The translations under genes were made by a program, and so were the position numbers. 17,722 bases of DNA from DATKEH01 sp035546355 (GTDB lineage Bacteria; Acidobacteriota; Thermoanaerobaculia; Multivoradales; JAIOJS01), in assembly GCA_035546355.1 (NCBI GenBank), contig DATKEH010000296.1:1-17722 (forward strand), in the 5' to 3' direction. Below are positions 8,572 to 13,639 of this stretch, in pieces (the stretch's first letter is position 1; every line of letters begins with the position of its first letter). Below the pieces are notes generated by a model, which saw only the letters and a list, made by a program, of their open reading frames with translations, was not told where the DNA came from and ran no database searches.

Positions 8572-9063
8572 TCACTCGCTGAACAGGGCGTCGATGTCTT
8601 CTTCCGTGATCTCCGCGAAAGGGCTCGCCTCGGCGCCCGCTTCCGCCTCCTCGCCCTTCCTGGCCATGGCGTCGAAGATGTGCTCCATCTCGCCGCTGAC
8701 CCGCTTCACCCGCAGCCGCACCAACCCGAGCGACGAGCGGTCGTCGAAGATGACGAGGAGGATCGCCCGGCGCCCGACGATGGAGATGTGGATGTGGTCC
8801 TGCTCCCCTTCGTGGAAGAGCACCGAGAACTCGCGCTCGCCGATCAGCTTCGCCAGGCCGTCGGTGGCCGCGACGTTGCCGGCGGTCAGTGACGCCAGGG
8901 AGGTGGTGTCGAACTGCTCGAGCTCTCCGGTCGAGGCGATCTGCTGCCCGTTCTTGTCGATCAGGAAGACCGCCCTGGCGTTGGCGTCGTGGCGCAGGCG
9001 GCGGAGCGCCTCTTCGAGCTGCTCGAATTCCTCGCCGTAGATGACCAGGTGCGGGGACGGCAT
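8572..9063 (-). CDS. mglB: MglB, roadblock/LC7 regulator of MglA
   Basis: A 163-residue roadblock/LC7 protein matching Myxococcus MglB (159 residues). MglB is the GTPase-activating partner of MglA and sits at the opposite (lagging) pole. Visible blocks are the N-terminal helix MPSPHLVIYGEEFEQL, AVFLIDKNGQQIASTG, DTTSLASLTAGNVAAT, HIHISIVGRRAILLVIFDD and SSLGLVRLRVKR. The tail SPFAEITEEDIDALFSE keeps the C-terminal motif of Myxococcus MglB, a region that contacts MglA. GGAG lies 7 bp before ATG 9063, and an extended -10 promoter lies just upstream, so this is probably the first gene of the mgl-glm transcription unit. Gene order mglB-mglA is the same as in Myxococcus and Thermus. Confidence 0.95.
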   Translation of the reverse strand: MPSPHLVIYGEEFEQLEEALRRLRHDANARAVFLIDKNGQQIASTGELEQFDTTSLASLTAGNVAATDGLAKLIGEREFSVLFHEGEQDHIHISIVGRRAILLVIFDDRSSLGLVRLRVKRVSGEMEHIFDAMARKGEEAEAGAEASPFAEITEEDIDALFSE

Positions 9064-9087
9064 GGGCGATCTCCAGGGCAGCGCCTA

Positions 9088-9096
9088 GGTATATCA
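9088..9096 (-). promoter_or_regulatory. Probable extended -10 promoter of mglB
   Basis: On the minus strand TGATATACC (9096 down to 9088) fits an extended -10 (TG-N-TATAnn). It is the most AT-rich spot in the 74-bp gap between the kinase and mglB genes. Transcription would start near 9081, leaving a leader of about 18 nt that includes the GGAG ribosome binding site of mglB. No -35 match is seen, as is usual for extended -10 promoters. Confidence 0.5.
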
Positions 9097-9137
9097 CACC
9101 GATGCCGCCCGGGCCCTCTCCGGCCGGCGGGCCGCGG

Positions 9138-10547
9138 TCACGCCGGATCGAGCGCCCGGCCGACGAACTCGCGCCACCGCCGCCGCACCCGCCGGCGTCG
9201 CTCCTCCGCCCAACGCGGCTCGCGACGCCAGGCGACGGTGGGCGCGGCGACGGGGGCCTCCGCCCCGTGGAGGCGCCGCACCGCCAGCCGCCCGACGCCC
9301 GCGAGGCCGGCCTCCTCCTCCGCCAGGATCTCCACCGTCGCCCCCGAGGCGTCGGCGATCAGCGCCGGCAGCCCGGCGAGGCGCGTCAGCCGCCCGCTCA
9401 CGCGTACCGTCGCCGCACCGCAGCCGGCCGCGGTGAGCGCCTCCAGGCAATCGACGACGCGCATCGCCACCCCGGCCAGTACCGACTCGACGAGGGCCTC
9501 CGGAGGCGCGCTCACCGGCGGGCCCCACAGGACCGCCGTCGCCGCCGGCCGCCACCAGGGGGCCGCGACGCCATGGAAGGCGGGGAGGAAGAGCGCCAGG
9601 CGCTCCGGCTCGAGGGCGTCGACCCGCAGCGCGGCGAGGTCGCGCCCGGCCAACTCCGCGGCCCACTGGACGGCGCTGCCGGCGCTGTTCACCGACCCCT
9701 CGAGCTGAAAGCGCCGCGCTCCCGGCTCCGACCACACCACCGCCGCCAGCAGCCCCGGGTGCCGGCGGGGCCGCATCCCGACTCCTGCCAGCACGAAGGC
9801 GCCGGTGCCGAAGTGCACCGCCACCACCCCCGGCTCGCCGCCGCCGTGCCCGACGAGAGCCGCCTGCTGGTCCCCCGCCACCGCCACCAGCGGCAGGCCC
9901 TGCGCGTCGCCCCAGTCGCCCAGCGACGGCCGCAGCGCCGGCAGCGCCGCGAGCGGCACCCCGAACAGCCGGCAGAGACCGTCGTCCCAGACGTCCCCAT
10001 CGAGGTCGTAGAGAAGCGTGCGGCCGGCGTGGCCCGGCTCGGTGGCGGCGGCGCCGGTGAGCCGGTGCACCAGGAAGGCGTCGAGCGTCCCGGCGAGCAG
10101 CTCCCCCGCCGCCGCGCGCGCCACCCCGCGAGGCAGGTCACGGAGCAGCAGGCCGAGCTTGCTGCCCGCGTAGTGGGGCGACAGGCGCAAACCGGTGCGC
10201 GCCTCCACCGCGCCGCCGTGGTCTGCCAGCGCCGCCACCGCCGCCGCGGTGCGGCGGTCCTGCCAGGAGACCGCGGCGGTCAGCGGCCGGCCGCTGGCCC
10301 GCTCCCACACCAGACAGGTGGAGCGCTGGCAGGCGAGGGCGAGCGCCGCCGGCTCGTGCCAGCGCCGCAGCTCGCCGAGCACCTGCCGCACCGAAGCCAG
10401 CAGCTCCTCGGGGTCGTGCTCCACCTCCTCGCCGCGCCGGCGGGTCTGCACGCCGACCTCGGCGCGGGCCACCGGCCGGCCGGTGACGTCGAGCACCGCC
10501 CCCTTGGTGGCGGTCGATCCCTGATCGATGGCGGCGACGAGGGTCAT
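9138..10547 (-). CDS. FGGY family carbohydrate kinase, glycerol-kinase-like
   Basis: A 469-residue sugar/polyol kinase of the FGGY (ASKHA fold) family, somewhat shorter than GlpK (about 500). The phosphate-binding start AIDQGSTATKGAVLD (6-20), SWQDRRT (94-100), GDQQAAL (225-231) with the catalytic Asp226, and FGTGAF (246-251) all resemble glycerol kinase. Of the residues that touch glycerol in E. coli GlpK, Arg75, Trp95, Asp226 and Gln227 are kept, but the Glu after the Arg is Ser76 and the Tyr of PYF is His125. The substrate may therefore be another polyol or sugar. ATG 10547 was chosen because it directly precedes the conserved first strand; upstream in-frame codons would run into the divergent gene. 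The start-to-start distance to that gene is 27 bp. Confidence 0.85.
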   Translation of the reverse strand: MTLVAAIDQGSTATKGAVLDVTGRPVARAEVGVQTRRRGEEVEHDPEELLASVRQVLGELRRWHEPAALALACQRSTCLVWERASGRPLTAAVSWQDRRTAAAVAALADHGGAVEARTGLRLSPHYAGSKLGLLLRDLPRGVARAAAGELLAGTLDAFLVHRLTGAAATEPGHAGRTLLYDLDGDVWDDGLCRLFGVPLAALPALRPSLGDWGDAQGLPLVAVAGDQQAALVGHGGGEPGVVAVHFGTGAFVLAGVGMRPRRHPGLLAAVVWSEPGARRFQLEGSVNSAGSAVQWAAELAGRDLAALRVDALEPERLALFLPAFHGVAAPWWRPAATAVLWGPPVSAPPEALVESVLAGVAMRVVDCLEALTAAGCGAATVRVSGRLTRLAGLPALIADASGATVEILAEEEAGLAGVGRLAVRRLHGAEAPVAAPTVAWRREPRWAEERRRRVRRRWREFVGRALDPA

Positions 10548-10562
10548 GCCGACGGGCCCTGC

Positions 10563-10568
10563 TACCAT
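10563..10568 (+). promoter_or_regulatory. Probable -10 element (TACCAT) of the DUF2318-like gene, leaderless type
   Basis: TACCAT ends 6 bp before ATG 10575, and no Shine-Dalgarno sequence lies between. The TA step is shared with a weaker minus-strand hexamer TAGCAG (10564 down to 10559) that faces the kinase gene, so the 27-bp gap may hold a compact bidirectional promoter. No -35 match was found for the plus direction. Confidence 0.45.
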
Positions 10569-10574
10569 TCCACC

Positions 10575-11054
10575 ATGGCGCGGCGCTTCCGTCCCCTGCA
10601 CGGCCTGCTGCTGGTGCCGCTGTTCATGGCCGCGGTGCTGGTGGCCGACTACACCCTGAGCGGCGGCCTGGGGCGCGACTTCGAGCGGGTGACTCCCGAG
10701 GCCGGCCAGGAGGAGATCCGCATCGACGTCTCCGCGTTGGGACCGGCCCAGGTGCGCTTCTTCCGCTACTTGAACCGCGGCAACCAGGAGGTCAAGTTCC
10801 TCATCGGCCGCGACCCCATGGGCCGCCTGCAGGTGGCCTTCGACGCCGCGGAGTCGGACTACAAGCGCAAGCGCGGGTTCCGCCACGAGGGCGAGTGGCT
10901 GGTCAACAACAAGTGCGACACCGCGGTCCGTCTGGCGGAGGTCCACGAGGGGGCGGGCGGCTGCCGCCCGGTACCCCTGCGCTACCGTACCGAAGGCGGC
11001 GTCGTGGTGCTCCACGACCGCGACATCCTGACCGGCTGGCGCTACTTCCGCTGA
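10575..11054 (+). CDS. DUF2318-like membrane-anchored protein with reduced cysteines
   Basis: A 159-residue protein with one N-terminal hydrophobic segment (about 10-26), likely a membrane anchor or uncleaved signal, then a soluble domain. The domain follows the DUF2318 (FtrD-like Fe-S protein) pattern: VRFFRYLNRGNQEVKFLIGRDPMGRLQVAFDA, GFRHEGEWLV, GGCRPVPL and a final beta segment. The family normally has cysteines in FDACxxC and VCxxCG. Here these are FDAAESD (88-95 region) and VNNKCD, leaving only Cys114 and Cys130. Metal or Fe-S binding by the usual set is therefore unlikely. The gene diverges from the FGGY kinase gene and is followed by a phosphodiesterase gene whose TTG start is only 14 bp after the stop. 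The family assignment rests on pattern recognition. Confidence 0.75.
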   Translation: MARRFRPLHGLLLVPLFMAAVLVADYTLSGGLGRDFERVTPEAGQEEIRIDVSALGPAQVRFFRYLNRGNQEVKFLIGRDPMGRLQVAFDAAESDYKRKRGFRHEGEWLVNNKCDTAVRLAEVHEGAGGCRPVPLRYRTEGGVVVLHDRDILTGWRYFR

Positions 11055-11068
11055 GCTCGCTCCTCGGA

Positions 11069-11827
11069 TTGCCGCCTCCGCCGTGGATCGTCGCCCACCG
11101 CGGCGACGCCGACGGCGGCCTCGAGAACACCCTCGCCGCCTGCCGCCACGCCGCCGCCGCCGGGGCGCACATGCTGGAGGTCGACGTGCAGCTCGCCGCC
11201 GGCGGCGAGCTGGTGGTGTTTCACGACTGGGACCTGCGCCGGCTCGCCGACCGCCCCGAGGTGGTGGAGGCGACGCCCTGGCGCGACCTCGAGCGGGTGC
11301 GGCTGCGGCCGCCTCGCCGCGCCCGGCCCGCGGAGGCGGCTGGCGCTGGGGGGGAGGACCCGCCGCGGCTCGCCACCCTCGCGGCCCTGCTGGCGGCGCT
11401 CCCCGCCGACCTGCCCCTGAACCTCGAGCTCAAGCGGCGGCGGGCGGCGCCGGAGGCGCTGCTCGCTCGCCTCGCGGCCGTGCTCGGTGGGCGCGGGCGG
11501 GTGCTGCTGTCGAGCTTCGATCGCGAGCTGTTGGCGGCGGCCGGCGAGCGGCTGTCCCGATTCCCCCGCGCCCCGATCGGCCGCCGCGACGGCGAGGAGC
11601 TGCTGGCGGCCGGCGAGGCCCTCGGTGCCTGCAGCCTGCACTGCCACCGGCGACTGGCCAGCGCGGAGCTGGCCCGTCGCGCCGCCGCGGCGGGGCGGCC
11701 GCTCCTCGCCTACACCGTGAATCGGCCGGCCAGCGCCCGCGAGCTCTTCGCCCGCGGCGTGGCCGGAATCTTCAGCGATCGACCCGGCCGCCTGCTGGCG
11801 GCGCTGGGGATCCCGCCGCGCCCGTAG
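11069..11827 (+). CDS. Glycerophosphodiester phosphodiesterase (GDPD)
   Basis: About 252 residues, normal for bacterial GDPD. It hydrolyses glycerophosphodiesters from phospholipid turnover to glycerol-3-phosphate and an alcohol, using a metal-dependent TIM barrel. Counting from TTG 11069, the signature residues are HRG (10-12), ENT (19-21), the metal ligands Glu37 and Asp39 in EVDVQ, the catalytic His52 of FHD, and Glu120/Lys122 in NLELK; AYTVN and GVAGIFSDRP close the barrel. No signal peptide is seen, so it is probably cytosolic. The start is uncertain: TTG 11069 is the only standard start codon close to the conserved strand, and CTG 11051 overlapping the upstream stop is an alternative. 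It begins Leu/Met-Pro-Pro-Pro-Pro. Probably co-transcribed with the upstream gene. Confidence 0.9.
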   Translation: MPPPPWIVAHRGDADGGLENTLAACRHAAAAGAHMLEVDVQLAAGGELVVFHDWDLRRLADRPEVVEATPWRDLERVRLRPPRRARPAEAAGAGGEDPPRLATLAALLAALPADLPLNLELKRRRAAPEALLARLAAVLGGRGRVLLSSFDRELLAAAGERLSRFPRAPIGRRDGEELLAAGEALGACSLHCHRRLASAELARRAAAAGRPLLAYTVNRPASARELFARGVAGIFSDRPGRLLAALGIPPRP

Positions 11828-11830
11828 AAT
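11825..11830 (+). promoter_or_regulatory. Probable -10 element (TAGAAT) of the P1 peptidase gene, leaderless type
   Basis: TAGAAT matches 5 of 6 bases of TATAAT and ends 6 bp before the GTG at 11837. It overlaps the TAG stop codon of the GDPD gene (11825-11827). No Shine-Dalgarno sequence fits before the GTG, so the transcript probably begins at or near the start codon. Confidence 0.55.
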
Positions 11831-11836
11831 CGCGCC

Positions 11837-12853
11837 GTGCCGCCGCCGCCGTTCCCCCTGCCGCCGCCGCCCCTGCCCGAGCCCGCCGACGATCTGCTGC
11901 TGGCCGACTTCGCCATCGGGCACGCCAGCGACCGGCAGGGGATGACCGGCGTGACGGTGGTGCTCTGCCCGCAGGGAGCGACGGCGGCGGCCGAGGTGCG
12001 GGGCAGCGCCACCGGCACCCGCCAGTTCGACGCCCTGGTGGCCGCGCACCACGTCTCCAGCCGCGCCCACGCGGTGGTGCTGGCCGGCGGCAGCGCCTTC
12101 GGCCTGTCGGCCGCAGACGCCGTCGTCGACCACCTGGCGGCGCGCGGCAGCGGCTTCCGCACCCCGGTCGGCGTGGTGCCGCTGGTACCCACCGCCATCC
12201 TCTTCGATCTCGCCTTCGGCGACCCCACGGCCCACCCCCATCGCTCCCTGGCGGAAGCCGCGGTCGCCGCCGCCGGGCGGGGGGCGGTGCCCATGGGCAG
12301 CGTCGGCGCCGGCACCGGGGCCACCGTCGGCAAGGCGCTCGGCCCGCCCTGCGGCATGAAGGGCGGATTCGGCTTCGCCCGGTTGACGGTGCCAGGAGGG
12401 GTGACGGTGGCTGCCGCGGCGGCGGTCAACGCCTTCGGCGACGTCTGCGATCCGCGCGACGGCCGGGTGGTCGCCGGGTGCCGGCTGGATCCGCAGTCGC
12501 ACCGTCTCGCCGACGCGCGGCGGGTGCTGGCCGCCCTGCCCCCCGAGCCGGGCCATCCATGGGAAGGCAACACCACCCTGGCGGTGCTGATGACCGACGC
12601 CGACCTGGGCAAGGGCGCCCTGCTCAAGGTCTGCCAGATGGCCTTCGGCGCCTTCTACCGCACCCTCGCCCCGGCCCTGTCGCTGTACGACGGCGATCTG
12701 GTGGTGGCCCTCGCCAGCGCCCAGCGCCCGGCGCACCCCCACCAGGTCGGCGTGCTGGCCGAGGCCGCCCTGGCGACCGCGATCCTGCGCGCCGTCGAGC
12801 GCGCCGACGGCTTCGGGCGGCTACCAGCGATGCGCGACCTGCAGCCCGAATGA
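11837..12853 (+). CDS. P1/S58 family peptidase (DmpA/NylC-like N-terminal-nucleophile hydrolase)
   Basis: A 338-residue member of the S58 (P1) family, which includes the L-aminopeptidase/D-esterase DmpA and nylon-oligomer hydrolase NylC. These proteins cleave themselves, and the new N-terminal Ser or Thr of the small subunit becomes the nucleophile. Visible blocks are DFAIGHASD, GVTVVLCP, VVLAGGSAFGLSAADAVVDHL, GVVPLVPTAILFDL, GSVGAGTGATVGK, KGGFGFA and EGNTTLAVLMTDA. By analogy with NylC the scissile bond would be Asn245-Thr246, leaving Thr246 as nucleophile; this is inference. The start is GTG 11837, the only start codon before the conserved domain; the first ~17 residues are Pro-rich. No signal peptide. 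The physiological substrate is unknown. It converges on the methyltransferase gene with 13 bp between stops. Confidence 0.9.
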   Translation: MPPPPFPLPPPPLPEPADDLLLADFAIGHASDRQGMTGVTVVLCPQGATAAAEVRGSATGTRQFDALVAAHHVSSRAHAVVLAGGSAFGLSAADAVVDHLAARGSGFRTPVGVVPLVPTAILFDLAFGDPTAHPHRSLAEAAVAAAGRGAVPMGSVGAGTGATVGKALGPPCGMKGGFGFARLTVPGGVTVAAAAAVNAFGDVCDPRDGRVVAGCRLDPQSHRLADARRVLAALPPEPGHPWEGNTTLAVLMTDADLGKGALLKVCQMAFGAFYRTLAPALSLYDGDLVVALASAQRPAHPHQVGVLAEAALATAILRAVERADGFGRLPAMRDLQPE

Positions 12854-12869
12854 GGTCCGGCGCGCCTCA
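12851..12869. other. Small inverted repeat built from two facing stop codons
   Basis: TGAGG (12851-12855) and CCTCA (12865-12869) pair as a 5-bp stem with a 9-nt loop. The ends are the TGA of the peptidase gene and the TGA (TCA on the plus strand) of the methyltransferase gene. There is no T run; a terminator role is doubtful. Confidence 0.25.
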
Positions 12870-13595
12870 GCCCTGCGGCCCGCCGCGCAGCACCAGCGCC
12901 CAGCGGCACGGGAAGCGGCGGCCGAGGGAGACGACCCGGCTCCCGGCCACCACTTCGGCGACCTCGAGCGCGCGATAGCTGCGCGCCACCGAGACCAGTC
13001 CGTCGTGGTAGGCGGTGGGGCCGAGGCGCAGCAGCCGCAGCAGCACCCGGGCGGCGGTGCGACACATCCACGAGCGATCGAGGTCGACCACCACCGCCCA
13101 ATCGCGGCTCACCCGCTCCATCTCGCCGAGGATCCGCCGGTTGCCGGCGGCGTCGAAGTGATGGAAGAACAGGTGCGAGAACGAACCGTGCAGCGAGCCG
13201 TCGCCAAAGGGAAGCGCCTCGGCGGCGGCCACCACTTGCAACCGCGACCCTGCTCGCCGCCGGCCCGCCAGCAGGTGGCCCAGCTTGCGGTCGAGCTCGA
13301 CCACCTCCAGGGCGGTGCCGCGACGCCGCGCCACGCGCACCAGGTCCGCCCCCACGTGCCCGCCGCCGCTCCCCAGGTCGAGCCAGCGTGCGCGCCCTCC
13401 GCGCGGCAGCAGCGGCAGCACGGTACGGCGCACGACGCGGCGCCCGAGCAGCCAGCGGTAGACGGTGTCGAGGTCGGCCAGCGCCCGCTCGACCTCCGCC
13501 TGCGGCAGGTCGTCCGCGTCGAGCCACTCGGCCGTGGGCGGCGGACCCGGGCGCTCCTCGCGGTCCCCGCGCGGGGTCTCGAGGTTGCCTGCCAC
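12867..13595 (-). CDS. Class I SAM-dependent methyltransferase, substrate unknown
   Basis: About 242 residues counted from GTG 13595. The Rossmann SAM-binding motif I is WLDLGSGGGHVG (71-82), the acidic end of strand 2 is ELD (100-102), and AAAEALPFGDGSLHGSFSHLFFHHF (123-147 region) is the motif II/III part typical of Methyltransf_11/25 proteins. The later part (HDGLVSVARSYR) may form the substrate pocket; SWMCRTAARVLLRLLRL is a hydrophobic helix that may touch a lipid or membrane. The start is uncertain: ATG 13613 lies inside the predicted -10, whereas GTG 13595 lies 8 bp after the TACGCT hexamer and fits the leaderless layout seen elsewhere. It diverges from the diguanylate cyclase gene. 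Small molecules or lipids are plausible substrates; nothing more specific is visible. Confidence 0.82.
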   Translation of the reverse strand: MAGNLETPRGDREERPGPPPTAEWLDADDLPQAEVERALADLDTVYRWLLGRRVVRRTVLPLLPRGGRARWLDLGSGGGHVGADLVRVARRRGTALEVVELDRKLGHLLAGRRRAGSRLQVVAAAEALPFGDGSLHGSFSHLFFHHFDAAGNRRILGEMERVSRDWAVVVDLDRSWMCRTAARVLLRLLRLGPTAYHDGLVSVARSYRALEVAEVVAGSRVVSLGRRFPCRWALVLRGGPQG

Positions 13596-13613
13596 GGCGG
13601 CCGAGCGTAGCAT
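13585..13613. promoter_or_regulatory. Compact bidirectional promoter with overlapping -10 hexamers
   Basis: Plus strand: TTGCCT (13585-13590), 17 bp, then TAGCAT (13608-13613) facing the diguanylate cyclase gene. Minus strand: TACGCT (13609 down to 13604), ending 8 bp before the methyltransferase GTG at 13595. The two -10 hexamers share the TA step at 13608-13609. The plus -35 and spacing are close to sigma-70 consensus; no minus -35 was found. Confidence 0.55.
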
Positions 13614-13639
13614 GGGGGCCGCTTCCCCGAGGCCGCCCC

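Noticed and set aside
9107..9132. Possible terminator of the FGGY kinase gene (GC-rich imperfect hairpin with a bulge)
   Set aside because: The stem is broken, has no T run, and such matches are common by chance in GC-rich DNA.
13388..13639. N-terminal extension of the diguanylate cyclase over the methyltransferase gene
   Set aside because: The added residues are Arg/Ala-rich without pattern and lie antisense to conserved methyltransferase motifs and across the divergent promoter.
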